The notes beneath the pieces are model-generated. The model was given only the letters and a program-made list of their open reading frames with translations. It searched no databases and was not told the origin of the DNA. Shown here one piece after another: positions 44,188 to 54,302 of a stretch of 64,000 bases of DNA (position 1 is the stretch's first letter; each line of letters starts with the position of its first letter). The translations under genes and the position numbers were made by a program. Source of the DNA: Phytophthora quininea (taxonomy: Eukaryota > Oomycota > Peronosporomycetes > Peronosporales > Peronosporaceae); NCBI GenBank assembly GCA_011947345.1, contig JAAVTG010000359.1, forward strand, positions 290,218 to 354,217, given 5' to 3'.

Positions 44188-44405
44188 TGTCACGAACTCT
44201 GCCGAGTTCGAGCTCGGGTGATCCTTAATTGGCAAGTTTAGGAATGAATTGAGCGTGCAAACGTTAATGGAAGCTACCTACAGCCTACGTAGCCCTGTGG
44301 AGTGGCTGTTTGTGGGTGATCGCTGCATGAGAACATCGTGTGTGTCTCGAAGATGAATCAGACAGCAGCCAAAATAAGTAGTGGACTCCATGGCGTACTG
44401 TCACA
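44188..44405 (-). repeat. 5' LTR of the gypsy element
   Basis: Identical to 39023-39240. Only 26 bases separate it from the first ATG of gag. Confidence 0.95.
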
Positions 44406-44486
44406 CCTCGGATGTCTGCAAGCTCAAACTATATCCTGCCCGACAGACGCTTAGTTTTCAATTTGCCAGAGCATAGCAACAGTAGC

Positions 44487-44891
44487 ATGGCGTTTGGCTT
44501 AAAGAACAAGATGACGCTTTTGCTGCTGCCTTCCGTTGCGTCGGCAGGAATGGTGCGCTTGTTTGGGGACACGAACTTTGGACTTTCTACTGGTAGCTGG
44601 GTGTTCGAGTTCGCCAGCAGTATGAGCCAGATGTGCTTCAACACGGCGAGTTTCAACGATGCGGCTTCGTCTGCAGCGTGGCGTGACTTGCCCCAGACCG
44701 GGCGTTTCGACAACAACCAGGCCAAGATCGCCTTCTACGTGGGTGAAAACTGCACGGGAATCGTTCGTGCTTGGCCCACGGCGGAGAAGAACTACCCCAC
44801 GAACTTTGCGCTCAACAGCATCGACAACCAAGTTTCGTCGTTCATGGTCTGGGAGACGAGCACCGCGGTCGTCGGGATTACTGGCACGTAA
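44487..44891 (+). CDS. Secreted beta/gamma-crystallin-like protein
   Basis: ATG at 44487 gives MAFGLKNKMTLLLLPSVASA, a short signal peptide. The mature part has VRLFGDTNFGLSTGSWVFE and CFNTASFND, then IAFYVGENCTGIVRAW and ALNSIDNQVSSFMVWE: two halves with the pattern seen in beta/gamma-crystallin folds (aromatic-x-D-x-N-F-G and a closing SSF). Two cysteines could pair. Secreted proteins of this fold occur in several eukaryotes; function here is unknown. The gene begins 81 bp from the gypsy LTR, so its promoter has been displaced or replaced by transposon sequence. 134 aa, unbroken. Confidence 0.6.
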   Translation: MAFGLKNKMTLLLLPSVASAGMVRLFGDTNFGLSTGSWVFEFASSMSQMCFNTASFNDAASSAAWRDLPQTGRFDNNQAKIAFYVGENCTGIVRAWPTAEKNYPTNFALNSIDNQVSSFMVWETSTAVVGITGT

Positions 44892-44923
44892 AGCAGCATC
44901 TACGACGGAATTTCTGCCGCACT

Positions 44924-44979
44924 CGTCGTTCATGGCCTGGAAGGCGAGTAAAGCGGTCGACGGGGTTACTGCCGCGTAG
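44924..44979 (+). repeat. Duplicated last-strand segment of the crystallin-like gene
   Basis: TCGTCGTTCATGGCCTGG to TGCCGCGTAG repeats the end of the preceding gene (44836-44893), 88 bases further on, and would encode SSFMAWKASKAVDGVTAA compared with SSFMVWETSTAVVGITGT. It lies after the stop codon. Confidence 0.6.
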
Positions 44980-45287
44980 TATCAATGAATATCACCATGT
45001 TATGTTGCTTTCGATCTCCGAGCCGCTGGCTGCAAGCCTCGCGGCACGGCTTCTGTTGACTCGACCGCCACCAAGTTGAAGAGACAAATCGTATTACAGT
45101 AATACAACCGCAGCCATTTGAAAAGAGTTGCTGAGCCGGTTCCGCAGGCAGAAAAAGGTTGCTGAAAAGCAACTTCATCCACGCGATCACGGCTGTCATC
45201 AAGCCTCGGTCTTGGCACGCTGACTCCAGCGCCACACTGCAATTTGCCAGCCACGACGGACTTCCCACGCAGCAACGGTGGAGCACA

Positions 45288-46640
45288 ATGAGCATGGCCC
45301 CATCGCCATCGGCAAAAGCTGTTTGGCACCATGACATGCTCTGGGAGACCAAGCTGATGTACGCGCTCTCTTCGGCTGGAGGCTCCGCAATGTTCAACTT
45401 TCTGACAGTCTACTACCAGCACGCGGCAGGGTTCTCCAAATTGCAGATTGGCGTCCTGCAGACACTCCCGAGCCTTGCATCCATGATCGCTCCGCCGTTT
45501 TGGGGCGCTGTCGCTGACAGGATCCGCGATCAGCGGCTTGTGCACGTGTTCTGCATCGTCAGCGGCTCGCTCCTGTGGTTCTCACTGCAGTATTTCGCAT
45601 GGTCATACGAGTGGACCATCGTCGTGGTGATGTTGGCGCAGTTCCAACGCAGTCCCGGTGGCTCGCTCCTTGATCACGCTGTGCTCGATCTGCTGGCCAA
45701 GGTTGGCGGGGAATACGGCAAGCAGCGATTGTTTGGAGCTGTGGGCTTCGGCGTTGGGGCCTACGTGACAGGTCTGGCCGTGGCTGTTGGTGGTATCTCC
45801 TGGGCATTCGGAATGAGCTTCACGCTCTGCATGTCTTCGCTGCTTGTGCTGCGCTTGATCCCGCCGGTTCGGTATGGCGATGACAGACACACAACACTGG
45901 AGACCGGTCAAAGCGAAGCGAAACTTGAATCGCAAGCAACGCGGTCTTTCATGGATAAAATTCGGACGGTGATCAGGGAGGTGGACGTGGTGGTGTTGCT
46001 GGGCGTTGTGTTCCTCATGGGTCTGATGTATGGAGTTCTGTCGAGCTTCCTAACGCTGAATTTGTACAACCTCTCGGGAGGAGATGCCAAGATCGTCGGC
46101 GTGGCAATTATGTGTGAGACGGCGTCAGAACTCCCGGCCTTCTTCTTCTCGCACCAAATTATAAAGAAGATCGGCACGGTAAACGTGTTGCTTGTCTCCA
46201 TTGCCGGATACGCGCTGCGGATTTCGTACTACGCAGTCATGACCAATGCGTGGAGCGCCATCCCGTTCGAGTTTTTGCATGGCATCACGTTCGGCTTGGC
46301 GTGGGCAGCAGTCACCCAGTACATTTACTCAGCGACGCCAAAGGGATGCGAAGGCTCCATCATTGGCGTGTTGAATGCCATTCAGAACGGCCTAGCTCGC
46401 GCGTTGGGCACCCTGGTGGGCGCCTATTTCTACGAGAATTATGGCCCGCGTGTCATGTGGCTGGCCACCGATGTAGGCGTCCCGCTTTCGTTGATCGGCG
46501 TTGCCATCTTTGCGTACTTCAAGGGCACGAATGAAGCCGTGCACGAAGAACTACTCGAGGAGGCTGAGCTATTCTCCCCTCACGCTGCTGACCCGCAAGC
46601 ACTCAAGGGTGGTGGTCTAGCGTACGATGATATTGAGTGA
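45288..46640 (+). CDS. Major facilitator superfamily transporter, copy 1
   Basis: Integral membrane transporter of about 450 aa with 12 predicted helices, unbroken. The loop 2-3 signature is GAVADRIRDQR after PPFWG, and the fold opens with WETKLMYALSSAGGSAMFNF and QIGVLQTLPS. This pattern is like the LacY/nucleoside-proton-symporter type of MFS proteins (MFS_1_like). ATG at 45288 is preferred over the longer frame because the tandem copy aligns from there. The C-terminus has an acidic stretch (HEELLEEAELFSPHAADP) that is kept in copy 2. Substrate cannot be inferred. Copy 2 starts 126 bp downstream. Confidence 0.85.
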   Translation: MSMAPSPSAKAVWHHDMLWETKLMYALSSAGGSAMFNFLTVYYQHAAGFSKLQIGVLQTLPSLASMIAPPFWGAVADRIRDQRLVHVFCIVSGSLLWFSLQYFAWSYEWTIVVVMLAQFQRSPGGSLLDHAVLDLLAKVGGEYGKQRLFGAVGFGVGAYVTGLAVAVGGISWAFGMSFTLCMSSLLVLRLIPPVRYGDDRHTTLETGQSEAKLESQATRSFMDKIRTVIREVDVVVLLGVVFLMGLMYGVLSSFLTLNLYNLSGGDAKIVGVAIMCETASELPAFFFSHQIIKKIGTVNVLLVSIAGYALRISYYAVMTNAWSAIPFEFLHGITFGLAWAAVTQYIYSATPKGCEGSIIGVLNAIQNGLARALGTLVGAYFYENYGPRVMWLATDVGVPLSLIGVAIFAYFKGTNEAVHEELLEEAELFSPHAADPQALKGGGLAYDDIE

Positions 46641-46765
46641 ATGTCTTATCGAAAGCAACATACATGCGTTCTGGGTTTCAATGCTGCCTTCCTCGCCGGT
46701 GGCAAAAACATGTTATTTTTTCCCCATGCCCCGAAGGATCTTCGGTCACTGTTCAACCGTCGGCG

Positions 46766-48109
46766 ATGTCTTCAAGCGGCCAATTCGGAGGCCACGACAG
46801 ACTGCTATGGAAACCCAAGCTCATGTACACGCTCAATTGCGCCTGGGGAGCCACGCTCAGCAACTACCTGCCCGTATACTACCAGCACACCGCTGGGTTC
46901 ACGAAGATGCAGATCGCTCTACTCCAGACACTGCCCAGTATCGCCTCGATCCTCGGCCCACCTTTCTGGGGTGCGATCGCCGATCGGCTTAGAAACCAGC
47001 GCGTCATCCACGTCTTCTGCATTGTCACTGGGTCAGTGTTGCAGTTTATGACCAGGTATTTCGTCTGGTCGCTAGGATGGACGGTATTCATCGTGCTCCT
47101 CAGCCAGATCCAGAGTGCCCCTGCCAGTTCGATGCTGGACCACACCGTTCTTGACCTCATTGCAAAGAAGGAGGCGAGTACGGTAAGCAACGACTCTTTG
47201 GCGCGGTGGGCTGGGGTATTGGCACATACCTGACCGGCGTAGTTGTATCTGCTCAAGGAATTCAATGGTCATTCAATTTGTGCCTCATTGTGGGATTCTC
47301 GACGTTGCTGGTGCTGCGACTGATGCCTCCCGTCAGGTACGGCACTGTGGAGGTTGGCGACGAGGGAGAGCTACCCATTTCGGAGCGTGCTCCGACTTTC
47401 ATCGAGACAGCGCACCTAATTATCCAGAAGCAAGACGTGCTTGTACTACTTGGCGTAGTTTTCATCATGGGACACATGAACGGCGTATTCAGCAGCTTTC
47501 TGCAGCTCAATCTGTACAACCTCTCTGGCGACAATGCGCATATCATTGGCATCGCGATCATGTGCGAGACAACCTCCGAGCTACCGGCATTTTTATGCTG
47601 ACAAGATTATCCAGGCAATCGGTACGGTGAATGTGCTGCTCGTATCCCTAGTGGGGTATGCGCTGCGCATCAGCTGCTATGCGCTGATGACAAACGCCTG
47701 GAGCGCGATCCCGTTCGAGTTTCTGCATGGCGTCACGTTTGGACTGGCTTGGGCCGCGTGCACTCAATACGTTTTCGCTGCTGCTCCTCGTGGATGCCAA
47801 GGCACTGTCATGGGAGTGCTGAGCGCCGTTCAAAACGGGCTGGCCCGCGCCTCGGGCACGCTAATCGGCGGATATTTCTACGAGAACTATGGTGCTCGCA
47901 TGATGTGGACTGTTATCGGCACGGGGGTTCCGTTGTCGCTCGTTAGTATCGCTCTCTTCACGTACCTGAAAGAAGAGGAAGAAGAAGAACCAGACGACGC
48001 CGACATCAAAGAAGAGCTCTTGCAAGAGCGCGCTGCGCTGTTCTCCCCTCACAGCGGGGACCCGCAGACAAAGTCCCCCAAGCACCTCACCTTCGACTCG
48101 CTGCAATAG
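46766..48109 (+). CDS. Major facilitator superfamily transporter, copy 2
   Basis: Tandem paralogue of 45288-46640. ATG at 46766 (MSSSGQFGGHDRLLWKPKL). The signature GAIADRLRNQR follows PPFWG; later parts align helix for helix with copy 1, down to ELLQERAALFSPHSGDP. Two breaks: one base missing near 47170 (copy 1 reads GGEYGKQRLFGAVG there) and two T missing in the T-run at 47592. With these three bases the gene has 449 codons against 451 in copy 1, so it is probably intact in reality. Confidence 0.82.
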
Positions 48110-48298
48110 CCCAGGAAAGGCGCAATATTTTAGCTTGGATTTAGTATGTCGCAAGTTGAAGCTATGATGACGGAATCATTCTTAAGCCACGCTTTGATTG
48201 GCTATTGGCAAGTTCGTGACGACGTAATATTGGATGTTTCCAGAACAATGCTGCAGTCGCATTGCCTTGGAAGCGCACACATAACGAATCGGGAAGGC

Positions 48299-49856
48299 AT
48301 GGAGCTGGACCTGAACTCGCGCAACGCCAAGTGGAGTCGCGAACAAACCAAGCGGCGCGATCTGGCCAAGCGCGAGATCGAAACGGAGCGCCGCAAGCGC
48401 GCCGCAAGCGCGCGGCAGCAGCGAAGGCGCGAGAGGAGCTGGAGGCGCTACAGACGCAGAAGCGAGTGGAGCGACTGGCAGAACTGGCGCGTGAGGAGGA
48501 GCAGGCGCTAGAGGAGCAGCGCCTGACGGGCGGCATCAAGTACCTGAAGAAACTGCGGCCTGTGCCCACCACGGGGACGGCGATAAGATCACGTTGCCCG
48601 TGTCTGCGCTGGAGGAACTCAATCCACAGAATGCACTCGAGTTTGGCGTGTTTACGTTCGAGCTGACTTTTGAGGAGCAGACACAGGAGGGAGACAAGGC
48701 CCTCAGACAGACTCACGCCGGCGTACTTGAGTTTGTGGCAGACGAAGGCACGGTGGGGCTCCCGCCGAAGGTGGCGGCGTCGCTGTTCCGCCAGAGCAGC
48801 CAACTGCCCGAGAGCATTCAGGTGCGCTTTGTGCGACTAGAGAAGGGGCAGTTTGCCAGCTTGCAGCCCCGAGGAGACGGCTTCGGCGAGCGTCAAATTG
48901 ATTTCAAGCACATGCTCGAGCGGTCACTGAAAGGCCATACAACGCTGACTGTGGGCGACGTACTGTTTGTACGTCATGGAAGAGAGACGTTTGAAGTAGT
49001 CGTCGCGGACCTGACACCCGAGCCTGCTGTCAATATTCTCAACACCGACCTTGAAGTGGCGATCATGCCGAGCGAGACGGCGGCAAAGGCCAAAGCGGCT
49101 GAGAAATTGCTGGAAGAAGAGGCCGCTCGAGCTGTTGCGCTGGCACAAGAAACGGAGCGATGGAAAGCGGCGAGATTGGAGCAACTCGCATCCGAGCCTC
49201 GTGCTGATGAACGCTTTCAAGTAAAGATTGTGTTGAGAATGCCCAACGGCAGCCAAGCCACACGTCGATTTTTTCACTCCGCACCTCTGCAAAGCGTATT
49301 TGATTTTGTCGAGACACTGACCGGGGAGGAGGCAAAGCTGTTCCATCTCGCTGCAACGTATCCGCGTCGTCTCTTTGGACTAGATTCAGCGGACAAGTCT
49401 CTGAATGAGCTGGGGTTGAACAGTCGACAAGAAGCACTGTTTGTCGAGAAGGCGGCGGTGGAAGAAACTGTGGCGGATCCTTCTTCCTCGCAGAGCATTG
49501 ACGGAAGCGGTGGAATTTCAATTCAGCCCCGTACCCAACTTCACGGGTGGTGGGAAGAAGCGCGGCAAAAACTTGAGAAAGCGCTGGATGAATCCAAGTA
49601 CGCGACTGCGATCCCTGCTGTCCACGCAATGGAGCCGTCAATGCCGATTGCTCAGTCTGCAGATGCGGAGACCAAGTGGAAAGCACAGCTATCGGAACTT
49701 GGGGACATGGGATTCATGGACAAAGCGCTTAATATTGAAGTGCTGGAACGCTATCAAGGACGACTTTTACGCGTTGTGAATTTCTTGTCCGAGATGGGAT
49801 CATCTTCGACGACTGTCGACGCCAATGACAGTGGTGTCACCGTGATGGAAGAATGA
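48299..49856 (+). CDS. UFD1-domain, UBX-domain and UBA-like protein (Cdc48/p97 cofactor candidate)
   Basis: The N-terminus (MELDLNSRNAKWSREQ) is a charged helix/coiled coil (REELEALQTQKRVERLAE). Then a UFD1 N-domain: LPVSALEELNPQNALEF, AGVLEFVADEGTVGLPP, LEKGQFASLQP and TLTVGDVLFVRHGRETFEV. Next a UBX domain (FQVKIVLRMPNGSQATRRF, RRLFGLDSADKSLNELGL). The end (KAQLSELGDMGF, VLERYQGRLLRVVNFL) is UBA-like. UFD1 and UBX domains both bind Cdc48/p97 partners or p97 itself, so the protein probably works in ubiquitin-dependent extraction or degradation. Two single-base losses (near 48400 and in the GGGG at 48570) are needed; then 520 codons. Confidence 0.78.
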
Positions 49857-49945
49857 ACTACGGTATTTAGCAAATGAAATACAACCAGCCCTACACTGTC
49901 GCCGTCTTTGACGTCTGCGATTAAGAATTCTATTGCAAGGATTAT

Positions 49946-50833
49946 CTATTCGAGAAAGCCTACACGCTCCACACGGTGTCCTGCCTTCGCGTCGCTCCCT
50001 TTTTGCTCGCGCAGTGCCCCTTGTAGTAGCTTAAATAGCTCCTTTGAGCGCGCGCACGCCTCATCGATCATTTGCTGCATTTCCTCCATCTCCATCGCAC
50101 CGGTACCGCTCTTTTGCACGCCACACACGTTACCCTCCGGATTAACAGCCACGCTCATCTGTGCAGTCGTGCATAGTTCCTCCTCTTGCATTGGGTCTGT
50201 GATGAAGTAGTCTCCAATCTTGCTCAGGGTCACACAGATAGGCCACTCGTCGGCCGACATCGGCTTTCCGGCTGCTGGGTCCGTGTCCACTTCGATTGTC
50301 TTGTCCTCGCCCTCGACGCCAACCAGTCGCACTGACGGAAACACTGTATCATTCAAAGCCGCGTAGATAGCCATGGAAATGACGTCAGGCAAGTTGCCAC
50401 TGGACTCGAACACCATAACGTCGATGCTAATGCACCAGACGCTCTCTCCTGGGATGATGCAGTACTTCTCCAGCTCCACGGTTGGGCATGAGCAAAGCAG
50501 TCGGGCCATAAGCTGGGACAACTCCACATTAAGCTCTTCTACCGCGCGTCCATAGAGTTTAGCCGACACAGAAGGACAGCACGACACGGAGACCTGCACG
50601 ATGCCGGCATTAGGAGCTTCTGGGAGCGGCGAGGCCACCTCCAGCTTCACCGACGCCAACACGTCCGTGCCCGTCGCCTCCAGCGACGCTCGCGCCGAAC
50701 CGTTGGACTGCGCAAGTAGCGACGTCTCCAGAGAGAGGTTGCGGTAGGATAAACGATCGCGGCCGTCAGCGCGGACGTCAGCAGCCACGCCCTCCACGAT
50801 GTACTACTTCTCGGACGCGCTCACCTTCAGCAT
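49946..50833 (-). CDS. RRP42: Exosome core subunit RRP42 (EXOSC7-like, RNase PH fold), TAG at codon 10
   Basis: Structural RNase PH-like subunit of the nuclear and cytoplasmic RNA exosome ring. Visible: VEGVAADVRADGRDRLSYR, SNGSARASLEATGTDVLASVK, a middle region with CIIPGESVWCISIDVMVFES, and AALNDTVFPSV; length 296 codons fits the family. The first ATG is at 50833 (MLKVSASEK). Codon 10 is TAG where relatives have an acidic residue before YIVEGV, so the protein is interrupted as read; a single base would explain it. Start at a later codon would remove conserved residues. It is convergent with the UFD1-UBX gene (89 bp apart). Confidence 0.82.
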
Positions 50834-50834
50834 C

Positions 50835-50851
50835 GTTGGCAAAAATGACTG
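50835..50851 (-). promoter_or_regulatory. Initiator-like element of RRP42
   Basis: On the minus strand CAGTCATTTTTGCCAAC lies directly ahead of the ATG at 50833 and fits the TCATTYYY initiator pattern, implying a very short leader. Confidence 0.4.
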
Positions 50852-51084
50852 GATCGCCTTAAAAATGCGATTTGATAAAATGTACAATTTTCGGGGCCTT
50901 CTCTGTTTTGGCCAAATTGCCGCTTTTCAGCGGCAAGATCAAATTACACTTTTCAAATATGCTCCGATTCGTGGGGTACCAACTGTTCACAAATCGGCCG
51001 TGGTACCATGCTGAAATCGGACAAGGTACATGCTAGATTCCCTACGACCAGAGACCGCGGACAGCCAGTCTCTAATTTGTCGCG

Positions 51085-51760
51085 ATGAGACGGAAGAAGG
51101 GGAAGCATTTGAAGGACGACAACCTACGTGCCATTGTGGCATGGCTAGGGAATCCGGCTAATTTTTGCTCGTTGTTTCGGCGTGGCGAAGAAGACTGGTG
51201 TAGAAAAGCAGTCGCCGAAGATGGCTGGCTTCAAGATTATGGCTGAAATGCTGGCAGCTAGTAGCAAATGTGAGTTTCGACTCGACACCAAGCAAATGCG
51301 CTCACGCTTTGCGACGTACAAGGACCGCTACATGCGTGCGAAGGAGTATGAGGAGTCGACCAGCGCCGGTGTAACAGCGGAAGACGAGGCAAACGGGATT
51401 TATTTCTTAGACGAGTAAAAGGAGAATATGTGTCCATGCTTTAAGGAAATGGGTGCGCTGTTCAGCGGCAAGGCAAACATAAGCCCTTAGCTGTTTTCGC
51501 CTCCTCGACCCAAGAAGTGGGGGAACGCCATGACTGGCTTTGAAGACTCTATTTCAACAGAGGGTTCGCCATCTTTAAGTTTCACTCTGAGTGGAAAATC
51601 CGACGTGGAAGGCATTCCTCTCGCGCAACCAAACCCAGCCAGCTCAACGTTTGCCACTGCATTAGTCGCCAGCGCCCCCGTCTCGCCAGTGACAACGTCA
51701 GCCCCGTGGTGTCCCGTTCAATATCTGGAAGAGCGTCTTCCTTATGGATGAATATCGTTA
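51085..51760 (+). pseudogene. Myb/SANT-like transposon-associated ORF
   Basis: From ATG at 51085 the frame reads MRRKKGKHLKDDNLRAIVAW then LGNPANF, and after a frame change near 51185 AGFKIMAEMLAASSKCEF, RLDTKQMRSRFATYKDRY, a helical Myb/SANT-like DNA-binding domain of a sort common in oomycete repeats. After a stop at 51416 further coding-like segments follow (MCPCFKEMGALFSGK; then a Ser/Pro-rich frame at 51530-51751). No transposase is adjacent. It is probably the accessory gene of a DNA transposon, now broken. Confidence 0.5.
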
Positions 51761-52565
51761 AATCTCCGACCATCCAATCGTAATTTTCATACAAACTTCA
51801 AATGAGGCCCGGTGGTAGCATATCACTAGCTGCATCCATCGAGATTTGCGTGATATGCATAGTGAGCCTAGTACTAAATATTGTCAGAAGGTGCTGATTG
51901 GTCGGAGCGAAAGGATGGATGTCATTGCCGTTGAAGGGATCAGCACCAAGAGGGCCAACCAAACAAAGCCCGTTCCCGCAGCGTCACGGCGTGGCAGGGG
52001 AGAGGGCTCCCCGCCAAAGCCGAAAGCGTGAGGGCAAAGCACAAGGCCTTACATATTTTTTTTGCGCGAGCGTAGCGAGTGCCCTCACCCGTCCCCAGCG
52101 TTTGTCTAAAGCAGCAACGTGACACCCCCGACTTTTCACGCTTTTATGTGCAGGTCGGAGATGTCGGAGGCGGTCGGAGAAGTCGGAGGTTTTACGCTAT
52201 GGAAGTCAACCACGACAAACGGAGCCAATATCCCCGGTTGGGTGATAAACCCCACCACTACCACAAGAGCGTCGTTAAGTAAAAGACTGTTAGTGCTGAT
52301 GGTACAGCTCAGTAGACCGCTGCAGATTGCGTCCTCAAAACTCCCGAGGTTCAACTTGCTTGCGTCAACCGCTAGCCCTCAGAGAGCCAACCTAAATGAT
52401 AATTCACTTCCCTTCTTGCCGCCAACTCCTCATCACATCTACAAGATAACAGCTTATTTGCTCAAGCACGACTGGCACTAGGACCTCTCCCCGCCTCTGG
52501 CGCGTCTCCAGACTTCCACCACCTCTGCGAGTGGATCTCTATCGCTGGCTACACCGGATACCCAG
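51761..52565. other. Non-coding flank of the following gag element
   Basis: About 800 bases with no supported gene. It is GC-rich with an inverted-repeat-like GGGGAGAGGGCTCCCC at about 51995-52012. Probably the upstream part of the retroelement whose gag follows; a matching LTR was not identified here. Confidence 0.3.
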
Positions 52566-53931
52566 GTGCCTCGCAATCCGCCGTCGTCATCGCCGAAGCC
52601 GAAGTTAAGCAAGGTTCCTACTTCCCAAGGTGGCGGAGGTCGGCGTTCGCCTGCTAAGAGTCCGCCAAAACGCAAGTCCTCTACCACTTGGACCCCCCAC
52701 AGCAACAAGCGATCACGACGGGGCAGTCTCCACCAGATTCGGCGGCTGTGGACGCCGTGGCGGATCTGCAGCAGCAGCTCGGTGATCTTAAGCAGAAATT
52801 GGCCCAAGCCTGACAATCTGCTGCTCATATCCCAACTCAGCCACCGCCATTATGGCCATGACGCTGTCCTCTGTCGTGACAGTGGAGATCCTGACGGTGA
52901 TGACGATAACGGTGAAGATGCTGACAGAGGTGGTGGTGACGATGGAGATGATGGCGAAGACGACGGAGACGGTAATGACGCAGATGATAGCAATTATGAG
53001 GATGGTGACAGCAGTGATCGCAACGAGAACCCATTCTCTCTCGCCCTCTCAAATCCCGCAACGACGCGTTGAGACAAGCAACATTCATGACGACGAGGGA
53101 GGCTGACCTCGCGTCAGCAGTTCTAGCTTTACCTCTAGGTGGAAAAGCCGACCACAAAAACTTCACTATCGAGCTCTTTTCAGGAGTTACTGGTGCTGAC
53201 GAATTCGACTCGGGTGTCCGTAGCTGGTGGTGTGAGTTCTCCGAACAACTCCTTCAGACGCAGATCATGGGCAATTGCTGTTGGTCCAACCTGCAATGTA
53301 AAGGCGTTTTTGAGTCATCGCTTGCAGGAGATGCTCGAGCGTGGTTTGTTAACTATCGGCCAACTCACCCACCGCTCCATTGGTTCAACATGGCACGGCT
53401 CTTGTCGTCGAGTTTAAGAACACTATCTCTGACCAAGAGGTGATGTGCCTTCTTATCAAGGAACGGAAGTGGCCCACCGAGACGTATCGTCAGTTCTCCT
53501 ACCGGCTGTTCAATATGGCAGACTCCCTGCCTGGTGGTATCGAGTCGCCCGGCAATGTACGCCATGCACTCCATGCGTTTGTCCAACATGCTTGCCCCGA
53601 ATACTCCAAACGTTTGAAGCTGTTCCCCGCCAGGGATGACACTCTCGATCCTGTTCGGCAGCTGCATCGAGTAGTGCGAGAACTATCATTCCTCGTGGAC
53701 AGCGACGGTCTCCAGCGGAAAAGGACTGCGAGGTCACCTACACCTCACACCTCCATTCGTTCCAGTTCCAAGCGCCCTGACGCCGACACTCGTCCAAGCT
53801 CCAGTGGACACTCAACTCCCGACACTGCCATGCTTGTGTTGTGGAATGAAAACAAAAACGTGTCAATCGTGGCAAGGCGGTTAAGCAGACGCGATTTGCT
53901 GCTTCAACTGCAATGTTTTAAGGGACATTGA
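52566..53931 (+). pseudogene. Retrotransposon gag with an Asp-rich spacer
   Basis: The N-terminal part is basic and Ser/Pro-rich (SPPKRKSSTTWTPHSNKRS), then an Asp/Gly tract (about 52876-53030, for example GDPDGDDDNGEDADRGGGDD). The capsid-like core reads FTIELFSGVTGADEFDSGV, ESSLAGDARAWFVNY and, in the next frame, ETYRQFSYRLFNMADSL and SKRLKLFPARDD, matching the Retrotrans_gag pattern. At least two frame changes occur (53060 and 53390). No protease or RT follows; instead an LTR-like sequence starts at 53914, overlapping the end of the frame, so the element seems to be truncated or recombined. Confidence 0.6.
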
Positions 53932-54302
53932 CTCTGCGGGTCCTAGTTACGGGACTGTACTTGGTTCTAGTATAGAACCGAAGGCTGGAAGCCTAAAGAG
54001 ACAGACTCGGGGAGTCCTACGTCTTCCTCTGTGCACGTGCACTGCTACGCAGCCCCGCTGGACCTGGTAGCTGTGGTGTAGGAATCCACTGAACTTTCGC
54101 TAAGGCGGCAGCGAGCTTCCGCACACAACAATACACCTTCCAGATTGTCAGGCGAATGTTGGGCGTGATCTGAAGGAACCAGATCCGACCCTGCCCGGTG
54201 TGGCTTCCGCTCACTGTCTACGCTGAAGGCAAATATAAACCGACGCTACAGGCACGAGTCTTCGCCTGTACGTCCAAACACTCTCTCACACACTCAAAAC
54301 CC
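53914..54302 (+). repeat. LTR-like sequence
   Basis: Begins TGTTTTAAGGGACATTG and contains GAAGGCTGGAAGCCT and a TATA-like CAAATATAAACCG at about 54227. It ends near TCACACACTCA, shortly before TGGCACCAGCAGACG, which could be a tRNA primer site. The first 140 bases recur at 13992-14135. The exact end is uncertain. Confidence 0.5.

Larger units (their letters stand above)
39023..44405 (-). mobile_element. Complete Ty3/gypsy element with chromodomain, identical LTRs
   Basis: A 5383-bp element on the minus strand: LTRs of 218 bp at both ends, gag with a CCHC knuckle, protease, reverse transcriptase, RNase H, integrase and a chromodomain-like tail, flanked by a 5-bp duplication CCTCG. The two LTRs are identical base for base as I read them, so the insertion is recent. 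Several in-frame stops and frame changes interrupt the polyprotein; some may be assembly errors. Confidence 0.93.

Noticed and set aside
50804..50827. 24-nt intron removing the RRP42 stop
   Set aside because: It has GT-AG ends but is far below any workable spliceosomal intron length.
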